Source: Candidatus Krumholzibacteriia bacterium
Lineage (GTDB): Bacteria > Krumholzibacteriota > Krumholzibacteriia > JAJRXK01
Direction of reading: 5' to 3'
Length of the DNA: 60,489 nt
Assembly (NCBI GenBank): GCA_029932915.1
Contig: JAOZPE010000009.1
Span: 15,785-76,273, forward strand
How positions within the stretch are numbered: position 1 is the first letter of the stretch; each line of letters opens with the position of its first letter. Below the pieces are notes generated by a model. It was given only the letters and a program-made list of their open reading frames with translations, was not told where the DNA came from and searched no databases. Positions 45,435-53,706 of the stretch are shown here, one piece after another. A program made the position numbers and the translations under genes.

Positions 45435-46810
45435 CACGGCACCAGCACCGCATAGGGTCTTCTTCCCACCGGAATCCATCCCGTCAACTCGCGCGACTGC
45501 GCCCCCACCACCGCCAAGCCGTCGCCGTCGGGCATGACGGCGTAGATCTGCGATGACGCAGAATCGGTGATCAGCAGACCGGGGGCGAAGGGCAGCCGGA
45601 CCTGGGTGGTCTCCATGCCCTGGGTCACGGCGGCGAACGAGATCTTCCGGCATCGCGAGGCCGCCGCCACGACCTCCCTCCCCAGCGGAGCGAAGGCGAG
45701 TCCACGGGCTGCCGAGCACAGTTCCATCAGCGCCACGACCGCTCCCGACTGTGCATCGAGCATGACGATCTTGCGCTGCCGGGCACTGGCGACGAGAAGC
45801 AATGACCGCGTCTCGTCGAGGATGAGTTCACCCGCTCCTCCGTCGACATTCCACCGCAGTGGCTCGCGCTGATCATCCATGTCGTAGACGATGACGGCGT
45901 CTCGTACGCGACTGCTCACATAGAGTCGTTTGCGGAGCGGATCGTAGGCGAACGCCACCGGCTCGGGTTCCACGACCAGACGCTCGAGTTCCTGGAGGAA
46001 ACCGGCGTCGAGGATGGAAACCGTGCTCGACGCGGAATTGAGGACGAAGAGACGGGAGTTGGCTTCATCCATCCACAGCCGGGAGGGCGTATCACCGGCG
46101 TGCAGCCCAACCTCCTGTTCCTTGCGATGATCCACGAGATCGATGACCGCCACCGCATCGTCGCCGGCCAGGGCGACATACAGACGCTGATGCAGACGTG
46201 ACCACGCCATTCCCCGGGGGCCACGGCCGACACTGATCTCGCCGCGGGGAGTCAGGCGCCATCGATCCAGGAGGGTCAGGCTGTTCGATTCCTCGTTGGT
46301 GACGAGGATCGCTCCCCCAGGAGGCGGAAGGGTGGGCTCGACGAGCGAGAGGCCCGTCTCATAGGGACGGTTCGGATCCCCCAGTGCCTGAGGCAACCAG
46401 TCTACGATCCAAAGGGAGGTCCGGCCGGGCAGGATCTCGATGTCCGCGGCCAGCACCACACTGTCCGGCGGTGAGGGATGGACCATCGCCACCCCGGCGG
46501 GAGCCGTCACCGAGAGCAGGTGCAGACGAAGAGCTCGATAGGATCCGGAGGGAATTGCGCACTCGGCGACGCGAACGAGCGATGGGGTCGATGCCTCATT
46601 GGACCAGGTGGCTTCTCTCAGGGGGACACCGACCGGCTCCCGGACCCCGAGCAGTTCCACCCCACCCACATCCAGGATCACCCCCGGAGCGCCTCCTTCC
46701 GCGCGTTGAAGGTAGAGAACCAGCTTGCCATCGGGTTCAGCCGCAGACACGCCGGCCGCGCCGAACAGGCAGAGCAGAGCTCCCCACTTCAAGAGCGAAG
46801 GAATTCGCAC
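45434..46810 (-). CDS. Exported YVTN/YncE-like beta-propeller protein
   Basis: A 458-aa protein with an SPase I signal peptide (LLKWGALLCLFGAAGVSA). Residues 27-165 form a beta domain (LVLYLQRAEGGAPGVILDVGGVEL) that resembles DUF4382-type carbohydrate or surface domains. About 167-455 is a seven-bladed propeller of the YVTN type: blades such as GAILVTNEESNSLTLLDRW, QRLYVALAGDDAVAVIDLVD, SRLFVLNSASSTVSILDAG and KRLYVSSRVRDAVIVYDMD. GTG start with GGAGG five bases upstream. It overlaps the large barrel gene by one base, so the two are coupled. Probably an extracellular or periplasmic scaffold for the cytochrome complex. Confidence 0.82.
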   Translation of the reverse strand: MRIPSLLKWGALLCLFGAAGVSAAEPDGKLVLYLQRAEGGAPGVILDVGGVELLGVREPVGVPLREATWSNEASTPSLVRVAECAIPSGSYRALRLHLLSVTAPAGVAMVHPSPPDSVVLAADIEILPGRTSLWIVDWLPQALGDPNRPYETGLSLVEPTLPPPGGAILVTNEESNSLTLLDRWRLTPRGEISVGRGPRGMAWSRLHQRLYVALAGDDAVAVIDLVDHRKEQEVGLHAGDTPSRLWMDEANSRLFVLNSASSTVSILDAGFLQELERLVVEPEPVAFAYDPLRKRLYVSSRVRDAVIVYDMDDQREPLRWNVDGGAGELILDETRSLLLVASARQRKIVMLDAQSGAVVALMELCSAARGLAFAPLGREVVAAASRCRKISFAAVTQGMETTQVRLPFAPGLLITDSASSQIYAVMPDGDGLAVVGAQSRELTGWIPVGRRPYAVLVP

Positions 46811-46832
46811 CTCGTCCTCCCCTGATCGGAAC

Positions 46833-46859
46833 GCGCCCGAGCCCAGAGGGCCCGGGCGC
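46833..46859 (-). terminator. Hairpin directly after the OmcS-like gene
   Basis: GCGCCCG-A-GCCC (46833-46844) and GGGC-C-CGGGCGC (46848-46859) form an 11-bp stem with one A-C mismatch and a 3-base loop. It lies in the 96-base gap between the hexaheme cytochrome and the propeller gene of the same strand. No T-run follows on the minus strand, so it may protect the 3' end of the upstream message or cause partial termination, lowering expression of the downstream genes. Confidence 0.5.
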
Positions 46860-46906
46860 TTCCACTGTGCAGGAATCTCCCTGGATTCGCCAGTATCGAG
46901 TTCCCG

Positions 46907-47980
46907 CTAGTTGGGATTGGCGTCGTGGGCATCCTTGTTGTGGCACTTGTTGCACAGCGAACGCTGATTGACATTGCCATAGGGATCGGGAATCGCATAC
47001 GACCCCGAATTGACCCCGTCGTCGGACAAGAATGTCACGTTGAAATCCCAACGTCCCGAATCCGGACCGCTACTGGCATGTGCGCGGTGGCAGGTGATGC
47101 ACGAGACCTGGCTCGTCGCACTCGGACCGGTCGTGGTGCTCACACCGTTCGCTGCGTCCTCGAACGGAACCTCGGGCAGATAGGCAGTGGCGTGGGTACC
47201 GCCCTGCTGATCGGCTGTGCCGTTGTAGAGGTCGTAGGTGTTCGCGATGGTGGCACCCATGGCCACTCCACTGGGATGGATCAGCTTGGTGCCATTGGCA
47301 TGGAAGTCACCATGGCAGTTTCCGCACCAGGCACTCATGCCGCCCTGATAGGCGGTATGGTAGGTGGGACTCTCCTCGCCCGCGTAGATGCTGATCCCTT
47401 CAGCCGTGGGCGCCGCATTGGCAAAGGTGGCGATGCCACCCTGCACGACACGGCCGGCGCCGTAGAGCATCCGGAAATCCTGCGTGCCATGAGGATCATG
47501 GCAGCTCGTGCAGCCCATCTGTGAAGCGGGGAAGCTTCCCCCCGGTGAGGTCGTCAAGGTGGCGTCAGGAGCCAGGCCATGCCCTGGGGCATTCAGGTTG
47601 TGCCCCGCAGCGTCTCCGGGGATGGCGTGCGTCCAGGCTCCCGTGCTGTCGACGGCACCACCGTTGTGACCGTCATTGAGGTTGTCTTCCAGCAGGAAGA
47701 TGAAGTTTCCGGCCCCCTTCATGGGCGACGGATCGAGAACGTCATTGGCGAAGACTGCACCGAGATGAATCGCGTGGCAGTCCAGGCAGACGTCGCTCGG
47801 CGTGCCGTCCTTCAGGAGCCAGGGGTTGCCATTGGGAGAATCCGGATCGACCAGAACCCCATCCTGGCTGTTGTGCATGGTGTGGCAACCGTTGCAGTGG
47901 GCCACCCCATGATCGTGGAATGCCAACGCCGGAGCCGCGATGAAACACAGCCCCAGAGCCAGCAGAAACGCCTTCTTCAT
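46907..47980 (-). CDS. Hexaheme c-type cytochrome, OmcS-like (nanowire type)
   Basis: A 357-aa exported cytochrome with six CxxCH motifs, the number found in OmcS. It follows Geobacter OmcS from end to end as I recall that sequence. The mature N-terminus AFHDHGVAHCNGCHTMHNS is matched, as are GHNLNAPGHGLAPD with LTTSPGGSFPASQ, CTSCHDPHG, GGMSAWCGNCHGDFH, GATIANTYDLYNG with ATAYLPEVPFE, CITCHRAHAS and the final RSLCNKCHNKDAH. OmcS polymerises into extracellular filaments with a continuous heme chain. The protein is about 70 residues shorter than OmcS, mainly in the loops. ATG 47980 has GGAGG eight bases upstream and gives a signal peptide ending in APALA. Second gene of the cluster, after an NHL protein. 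Confidence 0.9.
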   Translation of the reverse strand: MKKAFLLALGLCFIAAPALAFHDHGVAHCNGCHTMHNSQDGVLVDPDSPNGNPWLLKDGTPSDVCLDCHAIHLGAVFANDVLDPSPMKGAGNFIFLLEDNLNDGHNGGAVDSTGAWTHAIPGDAAGHNLNAPGHGLAPDATLTTSPGGSFPASQMGCTSCHDPHGTQDFRMLYGAGRVVQGGIATFANAAPTAEGISIYAGEESPTYHTAYQGGMSAWCGNCHGDFHANGTKLIHPSGVAMGATIANTYDLYNGTADQQGGTHATAYLPEVPFEDAANGVSTTTGPSATSQVSCITCHRAHASSGPDSGRWDFNVTFLSDDGVNSGSYAIPDPYGNVNQRSLCNKCHNKDAHDANPN

Positions 47981-48089
47981 TGCTTCCACCTCCGTAGCTA
48001 TGAGCGAAGGCTGGCTTTCGACCGATCGTGATCCTGAAATCGATCTCGATCCGTCATGCGGTGAAGTTCACCGCTGTCTCCGCACCCGT

Positions 48090-49229
48090 TCATCTCGCGT
48101 CGGCTCCGGTGTCGACACCGCCGAGGCCCATGGCCTCGCTGGATGAGCCGGAGGTGGACGCCCCCGGCGAAGCGTTGCGGGAGGTTCGGGGTCGGATGAC
48201 ATCTGGAATCGCGCAGACCTGAACCCGGTTCAGGAAGATCTGCCCGATATAGACCTGATCGGAGGCGTCGACGCCCAGCAGACTGGGGAAGTAGAACCAC
48301 CCCGGGCTCTGCCCGCGGCCGCCGAATTCTCCGAGGAATTTCCCCCACTCGTTGAAGCAGAGGACGTTGAAACGATGCTTGTCCAAAACGAGGATGGTTC
48401 CGTCCTCGGCGACATCCACCGCGACGGGGAAGGCGAATTTCCCCGGGGTGGCACCGCCTGAGCCCAGGGTCCTCAACAGGCGGCCCTGCCGGTCGTAGAC
48501 CTCGACCATCGCCTCGCTGGAGACCGGCAGATAGATGCGGTCGCCGCGGATGCGGAGATCCCCGAAGACCACTTCATCGACGAGCTCCTCATCGGTGGCG
48601 ACGGGGAAGGACCGTAGCAGGCGCCCGTCGTCCTCGTGGATGGAGATCACCCAGCGCCGATCGCGTTGATACAACAGGGCGACCTGACCGTCCGCGGCCA
48701 CGTCGAAGTGACGGATCTCGCCGAGGCCGTCGCCCTCGATCTCCACTTCGCCCAGGTACAGACCGTCGAAGTCGAAGCGTTGCAATCTCGCCCCGCCGCG
48801 GGTGGAAGCCAGGATGAGGATGGTACCCGATGGCTCGACGGCCAGATCGATGGGAAAGCCGAAGTGTTCGTCGCCGGAGAACTCGAAACGATAGACGCCG
48901 TCGGTATCGAAGATGACGATGCGGTGATGACCGGAATCACCGATCAGGATCTCCCCATGCTCGCGATCGACGGCGAGGCAGCTCGGCCGCAACAGCCCAT
49001 TGCCCTCACCCGGTGGATCGAGGAAACGGAGGAACTCGGCCGGAATGGAGATCTGTGCCCCGGCGGATGCGCCCGTCCCGAGCAGAAGGGCGGCGGCGAG
49101 GACGACGGCCATCGGCGGACGGAACACGGGCCGAAGGGGGTGACCCCATATCGATGGCCGGATCCTCGACGATCTCCGCATGGTGGAACCGCTCACAGAA
49201 GGGAGAGAAGCGAGTCGGGTACGCTTCAA
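48090..49229 (-). CDS. Exported NHL-repeat beta-propeller protein
   Basis: A protein of up to 379 aa. After a basic N-terminus, the hydrophobic stretch AVVLAAALLLGTGASAGA is a signal peptide (about residues 41-58). Six NHL-like blades follow (LRPSCLAVDREHGEILIGDSG with HHRIVIFDTDG, FPIDLAVEPSGTILILAS, FAFPVAVDVAEDGTILVLDK, FYFPSLLGVDASDQVYIG). The end is a Ser/Gly-rich tail. The start is uncertain: a TTG at 49229 has GATGAGG seven bases upstream; ATGs at 49181 and 49112 have no ribosome-binding site but give a more normal signal peptide. First gene of the electron-transfer cluster. NHL proteins commonly accompany extracellular cytochrome genes. Confidence 0.8.
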   Translation of the reverse strand: MKRTRLASLPSVSGSTMRRSSRIRPSIWGHPLRPVFRPPMAVVLAAALLLGTGASAGAQISIPAEFLRFLDPPGEGNGLLRPSCLAVDREHGEILIGDSGHHRIVIFDTDGVYRFEFSGDEHFGFPIDLAVEPSGTILILASTRGGARLQRFDFDGLYLGEVEIEGDGLGEIRHFDVAADGQVALLYQRDRRWVISIHEDDGRLLRSFPVATDEELVDEVVFGDLRIRGDRIYLPVSSEAMVEVYDRQGRLLRTLGSGGATPGKFAFPVAVDVAEDGTILVLDKHRFNVLCFNEWGKFLGEFGGRGQSPGWFYFPSLLGVDASDQVYIGQIFLNRVQVCAIPDVIRPRTSRNASPGASTSGSSSEAMGLGGVDTGADAR

Positions 49230-49541
49230 GTAAACGCCTCATCAACACCGAAGTCAAACAATGATTTGCGGGAAGGTGAACATTTTCCACTCCATAGCTC
49301 AGCCGAGTGATCGTTTATTTACTTGTTAACATTAGAGTTACAGCATCGCCGAATATACGAACGTTGACTCGAAGTTTTTCCTGGGGAAAGTACGAAGGCG
49401 ATTTTCCACAACTTGACCATCGCTTGTTTACATGTTGTTAACATCGTCGGCCCCACCGTTGGGTCGAAGGCGCGGTAGAGGCCACCGATGCCCTCGGGAA
49501 GAAGGGTTTCTCCCTGCACGTGGATCGGACGGGAAAAGGAG
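49230..49541 (-). promoter_or_regulatory. AT-rich control region of the electron-transfer cluster
   Basis: This 312-base gap is strikingly AT-rich at 49240-49450 against a very GC-rich background. It contains two identical 10-base sites TTGTTAACAT (49323-49332 and 49435-49444), each with the palindrome GTTAAC, 112 bases apart. Between them, on the minus strand, lies a TATATT element (49352-49357); a GGAAA-N17-CGTATA arrangement (49354-49381) also resembles an ECF promoter. It holds no gene that I can support. It should carry the main promoter of the nine-gene cluster and binding sites for a regulator. Confidence 0.55.
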
Positions 49542-51989
49542 CTAGCGCCCGGACAGTTCGAGGCGATGCGTGGAGAGGCCCGGCAACAGAGGGGTCGCGG
49601 CCCCCTCCTCCCAGGCGCGATGTCCGGCGAGGAAGAAGGGCGAGAGAGGATGCCCGCTCTGGCCTCCGGGCATGTGGAAGAGGCCGTCCTCTTCCCGTCC
49701 CGGAGAGACCACCAGCCGCTCGCTGGCCCCACTGTGGGGGTGCTGGACCCGGGGCATGAAGGAATCGCCGGGCAGAGGACGCACCGGCGCGGCCAGCCAC
49801 CTCCTCAGGGAGGGCATCAGGTGGACGAAGGGATGGAAGATGTCCACCCGATTGGCCCCACCCCAGGTGTATTCCTCCACCGGGCTCCCACCGGCCGTCG
49901 CCTCGGCCATCACCCGATCGACGGCCTCGAGCATGAACGCGTCCCAGTCGCGATAGCCCGGCGGCAGCAGCCACTCCGGGCGCTCGGTGAGGAGCTTCCA
50001 GGCCACCGCATGCCGGTAGGGCAGCCACCACGAGCGGAAGGAGGGATCGGCCCTGCGGCACGGGGCGGTCAGCCAGCGGTAGATCCCGTCGACACAGGAC
50101 GAGCTGAACTCGCGGACCAGCCGATAGGCCACCGATTCGACCTCGGCCCGTCCGGTCCATGCGTCCCGGACCACCTGGAGGAAGCGCTGCCGTGGCCCGT
50201 CCCCGGCCGGTGGCCGGCGGCGCAGGACCTCGAGCACGAGATCCCGCCACTGCGCCATGAACACGGCCCGGTCGTCGAGCTGCACCGCCAGGAGATCCTC
50301 TTCCCCGGGCTGGTCCAGCGCGCGCAGGTCGTCGCGGATCTGCCGGGCCCGCACGCCCAGGGCGTAGCCCCCGTCACCGATCGCCCGGAGGTCCTCGCCG
50401 GCGACGACGCGGTTGTTGGCCGTCCACAGGCGCCCCTCCTCGGGATCGATCACCTTCGACTGCCGGGAGGGATCGCGGTAGCCGTCCCAGCGATGCCGGC
50501 CGTCGGCCCAGGAAACCGGCAGACGGCCGTCCCATCCCACCCGCCGGGGAATCGCTCCGGCGATGGTCCATCCGATGTGTCCACCGCGGTCGGCGCAGAC
50601 GAGGTTCTGCTGAGGAATGCCGACGGTCGGGGCGAGCTCGACCACCTCGTCCACCGTAGCGGCCGTCTCCAGTTTCAGGAGATTCAGGTTCACCGCCTGC
50701 GGGTCGTGGCCGGTCCAGCGCAGGGCCATCGGCCGGCCGGCGAGATCGCGGGTCCACACCGGACCCCAGATCGTCCCACGCACCCACAGGGTGTCCGCTG
50801 CGGCACCGGCGACCTCGATGATCTCCGTAATCCTCTCCATGCGCTTCCAGCCGTCGGGCGTGCGGTAACGCGCGGAATCGGCGGGATCGGTCTCCAGGAT
50901 GACCAGGTCGGCCCAGTCGCCGTTGCTGTTGGTGAAGCCCCAGGCCACCTGGCCGTTGCTGCCCACCACCACCAGCGGCGCTCCAGGCAGGGACACCCCG
51001 ACGATGCGACGCGGCCGATCGCCGTCGCGCCAGCTCATCTGCACCCGGTACCAGATGTTGGGAAGGCCCAGGTGCAGGTGCATGTCGTTGGCCAGGATGG
51101 CTCCGCCGTGGGCGCTGAGCCGGCCGGCGATCGCCCAGTTGTTGCTTCCGGCGGTGTCGTGGCGGGAGAGAGAGGAAGAGCGGCCCACGCCGAAGGGCGG
51201 ACGCACGGTCGCTCCGGCCGGGGAGGAATCATGGGGACCACCAAGATCCCCCGTCGAAGAGGCATTCCCCGAACGGTCGAGCTCCTCGGCGGTGGGCAGC
51301 ACGACGCCTTCGACCCCACCCGCTTGCAGGGGAGCCTCCCAACGGTTGCCCCGGGGCAGGAGCAGACGGGCGAGCCCCGGCGAGAGCAGATCGCGCACCT
51401 CGCCCCAGGCCTTCTCCGCCTCGGCGGTGGAGAGACTCAGATCGAGGGACATCACGTCGAGGGTGAGGATGACATCGGCGGGCCGCCACGGCTCGGGCTT
51501 GCGCCGCAACAGAAGGTATTCGAAGGGCCGCACCCGCAGATCGGCCAGGCCCGCATTCACCCCTTCACAGTAGGCCTGCACGATCGCGCGCTGGGTGGAG
51601 TCGGCGGCCGCCAGGACGGCCTCGGCCCGGTGGCGGAAACGATGCCGGCGGGTATCGCGGTCGCTGTCGAGCAGGGCCGGCCCCAGCAGGGCAGCCAGCT
51701 CCCCGGCCGCCTTGCGCCGCTGCAGGTCCATCTGGAAGAAGCGGTCCTGGGCGTGCACGTAGCCGAGGGCCCGCGCGGCATCCAGGCGACCGCGGGCTTC
51801 GATGGCGACCACCCCGAGCCGGTCGCGGCTCACCGTGACCGTCTCCTGAAGACCGTCCAGATGGACCTGCCCGTCCAGCCGGGGCAGACTCCCCCGCAGG
51901 GCCAACAAGCCGAGCAGGAGGACGAGCACGGCCAGACCCACCACCGAACCGGCCACGATGAGGAGGATGCGAAGGAGGCGGCGGATCAT
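49542..51989 (-). CDS. Penicillin acylase family (Ntn-hydrolase) protein
   Basis: An 815-aa precursor. Residues 5-32 form a membrane anchor or signal sequence (LLRILLIVAGSVVGLAVLVLLLG). The alpha-chain region contains DRLGVVAIEA, ALGYVHAQDRFFQMDLQRR and the AAGELAALLG helix. Autocleavage is expected before the Ser of GSNNWAIAG (about residue 281), which becomes the N-terminal nucleophile of the beta chain. Family motifs follow: ILANDMHLHLGLPNIWYRV, WGFTNSNGDWADL, LWTANNRVV. Members hydrolyse amides such as penicillin G, acyl-homoserine lactones or peptide derivatives; the natural substrate here is unknown. The ATG overlaps the stop of the upstream YeeE/YedE gene by four bases. Confidence 0.9.
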   Translation of the reverse strand: MIRRLLRILLIVAGSVVGLAVLVLLLGLLALRGSLPRLDGQVHLDGLQETVTVSRDRLGVVAIEARGRLDAARALGYVHAQDRFFQMDLQRRKAAGELAALLGPALLDSDRDTRRHRFRHRAEAVLAAADSTQRAIVQAYCEGVNAGLADLRVRPFEYLLLRRKPEPWRPADVILTLDVMSLDLSLSTAEAEKAWGEVRDLLSPGLARLLLPRGNRWEAPLQAGGVEGVVLPTAEELDRSGNASSTGDLGGPHDSSPAGATVRPPFGVGRSSSLSRHDTAGSNNWAIAGRLSAHGGAILANDMHLHLGLPNIWYRVQMSWRDGDRPRRIVGVSLPGAPLVVVGSNGQVAWGFTNSNGDWADLVILETDPADSARYRTPDGWKRMERITEIIEVAGAAADTLWVRGTIWGPVWTRDLAGRPMALRWTGHDPQAVNLNLLKLETAATVDEVVELAPTVGIPQQNLVCADRGGHIGWTIAGAIPRRVGWDGRLPVSWADGRHRWDGYRDPSRQSKVIDPEEGRLWTANNRVVAGEDLRAIGDGGYALGVRARQIRDDLRALDQPGEEDLLAVQLDDRAVFMAQWRDLVLEVLRRRPPAGDGPRQRFLQVVRDAWTGRAEVESVAYRLVREFSSSCVDGIYRWLTAPCRRADPSFRSWWLPYRHAVAWKLLTERPEWLLPPGYRDWDAFMLEAVDRVMAEATAGGSPVEEYTWGGANRVDIFHPFVHLMPSLRRWLAAPVRPLPGDSFMPRVQHPHSGASERLVVSPGREEDGLFHMPGGQSGHPLSPFFLAGHRAWEEGAATPLLPGLSTHRLELSGR

Positions 51990-52549
51990 CGGCCCTGGCG
52001 GCGCTCTTCCTGACGAGCTTGGCGGCCAAGCTCATCCCGCCGGTCACGGCGGTCCAGGAACACCGCGCCGGCCACCAGGAGCGCCGCGTAGGCCACCAGC
52101 AGCAGGATCTCCCCGCCGACAGGGTCCAGATGGATCTGCAGCTTCCCCAGATCCGGTCCCAGACCGTTGCGGATGAGCGGGAACAGGACCACGTAGAACC
52201 CGCCGGCGACGACGCTCGCCGCCAGACCCAGCCAGGCGTCGAGCGCGCCTTCACCAGCGGAGACGAAGAGGGTGCCCGGACAGTATCCGAGCAGGGCCAT
52301 GCCCGCGCCGAAGAGAATGCCTCCGGCGATGATTCCCACGGTCACGAAGGGCTTGATGTGATACTCGGCCCCACCCGCCTGGACCTGCACGAAGAGCAGC
52401 ACACCGCTCACCGCGATGGCGACCATCATGAGCTTGGGCACGGTGAAGTCCTCGAGCATGGCGAAGCCGCCGATCCGGTCGAAGGTGTTCACCCTCGACC
52501 GCTGCATGATGATCCCGAAGGCGACTCCGGCCAACACGACGGTCCACAT
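51986..52549 (-). CDS. YeeE/YedE family transporter, half 2
   Basis: A 187-aa membrane protein with five or six helices. It has the family motif GAGMALLGYCPGTLFVSAGEG, where the Cys of GYCPGT corresponds to a conserved cysteine in the transport path. The N-terminal GIIMQRSRVNTFDRIGG is also typical. The family includes the thiosulfate importer TsuA and proteins proposed to import selenium compounds. ATG 52549 follows GGAGG at seven bases; a longer reading to 52726 would run into the upstream gene. It directly follows a second half-protein (52555), so they likely pair. Near a selenoprotein, selenium uptake is a reasonable but unproven idea. Confidence 0.82.
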   Translation of the reverse strand: MWTVVLAGVAFGIIMQRSRVNTFDRIGGFAMLEDFTVPKLMMVAIAVSGVLLFVQVQAGGAEYHIKPFVTVGIIAGGILFGAGMALLGYCPGTLFVSAGEGALDAWLGLAASVVAGGFYVVLFPLIRNGLGPDLGKLQIHLDPVGGEILLLVAYAALLVAGAVFLDRRDRRDELGRQARQEERRQGR

Positions 52550-52554
52550 GACAG

Positions 52555-53055
52555 CTACCTCCGGTAGAACAGACGACCGGTGATCAGAAGGGATGCGGTG
52601 GCGAAGGCGGCGAAGACCAGGCTGCTGACCGCCAACTGCATGCCGCCGGACAGCATGTGGCCGCTGGTGCATCCGCCGGCCAGGCGGGCGCCGAGGATCA
52701 GCAGGAACGAGCCGACCACCACCCACAGCACCCTCTTGCCCCTTCCATCACCCTTGGTCTGTTTCCACCGCGCCGGAAGCAGACGGAGACGGAAATCTCC
52801 GGCCAGCAAGGACGAGACGAAGGAACCGAGAACGGCACCGGCCAGGAACCATGTCTCCCAGCGACCAGGGACAGCAATCATCTTCAGGTACGCGGTGTCC
52901 ATCCACCCCAACAGCCGGCCCGCCAACCAGGGAAGGGAGGTCGAAGCGCCGATGGGACGATTGAAGACCGATACGTTCATCATCACCGCGTTCAGTACAC
53001 CCAGGAGAATTCCGGCCACCGCCCAGTGCAGGGGACGCCATGGTCTGCGTTCCAC
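52555..53055 (-). CDS. YeeE/YedE family transporter, half 1
   Basis: A 166-aa membrane protein with four helices. Its C-terminal region GARLAGGCTSGHMLSGGMQLAVSSLVF is the second conserved motif of the YeeE/YedE family, with the cysteine of GGCTSGH. In full-length members both motifs are on one chain; here the repeat is split between this gene and the next (gap of five bases), as in the two-gene form seen in many bacteria. Starts 12 bases after the hemolysin III stop. It may import a sulfur or selenium anion with its partner. Confidence 0.82.
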   Translation of the reverse strand: MERRPWRPLHWAVAGILLGVLNAVMMNVSVFNRPIGASTSLPWLAGRLLGWMDTAYLKMIAVPGRWETWFLAGAVLGSFVSSLLAGDFRLRLLPARWKQTKGDGRGKRVLWVVVGSFLLILGARLAGGCTSGHMLSGGMQLAVSSLVFAAFATASLLITGRLFYRR

Positions 53056-53067
53056 GTGGATCCCTCC

Positions 53068-53706
53068 TCAGATCGCGTACCAGAGTACCGCGAAGAAATG
53101 GCAGGTCGTTCCGGCCAGGACGAACAGATGCCAGATGGGGTGACCGTAGGGAATCCCCCGGTTCAGGTAGAAGACGGTACCCAGCATGTAGGCCACCCCT
53201 CCTGCGGCCAGCCACATCAGGCCCTGCGGAGCCATGTTCTGCATCAGCGGGCGGATGGCGATGAAGATGAGCCAGCCCATCAGGATGTACATGAAGGTCG
53301 ACAGCCGGCGATAGCGCACTCCGTACCCCAGCTTCACCGCCACCCCCACCGCAGCGGCGGCCCACACGATACCGAACAGCGTCCAGCCCCAGGCACCACG
53401 CAGCACCCCCAGGGTGAAGGGCGTGTAGGTTCCGGCGATGAGCAGATAGATGGCTGCGTGATCGAAGCGTTCGAGCAGATCCTTCCGCGGCCCGGGAGGA
53501 GAGCCGTGATAGACCGCCGAGGAAAGGTAGAGCAGCATCATCGTGACACCGAAGACACTGCTGGCCACGACGTTCGCCGCACCGCCCTCATGGACGGCGC
53601 GGACGATGAGAATGGGCGTTCCCGCGAGCGCAGCGAGAAAGCCCACACCATGGCTGATCGTGTTGGCGAGTTCTTCTCCCCGGCTCAGGGCTTCCATACC
53701 TTCCAC
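53068..53706 (-). CDS. Hemolysin III/PAQR-type membrane protein
   Basis: A 212-aa protein with seven hydrophobic helices. It carries the PAQR signatures: ANTISHGVGF at the N-terminus, LYLSSAVYHGS, FDHAAIYLLIAGTYTPF and the late histidines in HPIWHLFVLAGTTCHFF, which bind a metal in related receptors. Although named hemolysin III, most bacterial members (YqfA-like) are not toxins and may act in membrane-lipid homeostasis. The 5' end overlaps the 3' end of the peroxiredoxin by 22 bases (or 13 if the start is 53697), which shows co-transcription. Confidence 0.88.
   Translation of the reverse strand: MEGMEALSRGEELANTISHGVGFLAALAGTPILIVRAVHEGGAANVVASSVFGVTMMLLYLSSAVYHGSPPGPRKDLLERFDHAAIYLLIAGTYTPFTLGVLRGAWGWTLFGIVWAAAAVGVAVKLGYGVRYRRLSTFMYILMGWLIFIAIRPLMQNMAPQGLMWLAAGGVAYMLGTVFYLNRGIPYGHPIWHLFVLAGTTCHFFAVLWYAI

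Noticed and set aside
49319-49732. 137-residue minus-strand open frame across the end of the acylase and the AT-rich island
   Set aside because: It overlaps the acylase in another frame, has no domain, and its composition changes abruptly where the AT-rich region begins.
53068-53706. Hemolysin virulence factor
   Set aside because: PAQR/YqfA-type proteins carry the name by history; nothing here suggests a toxin.
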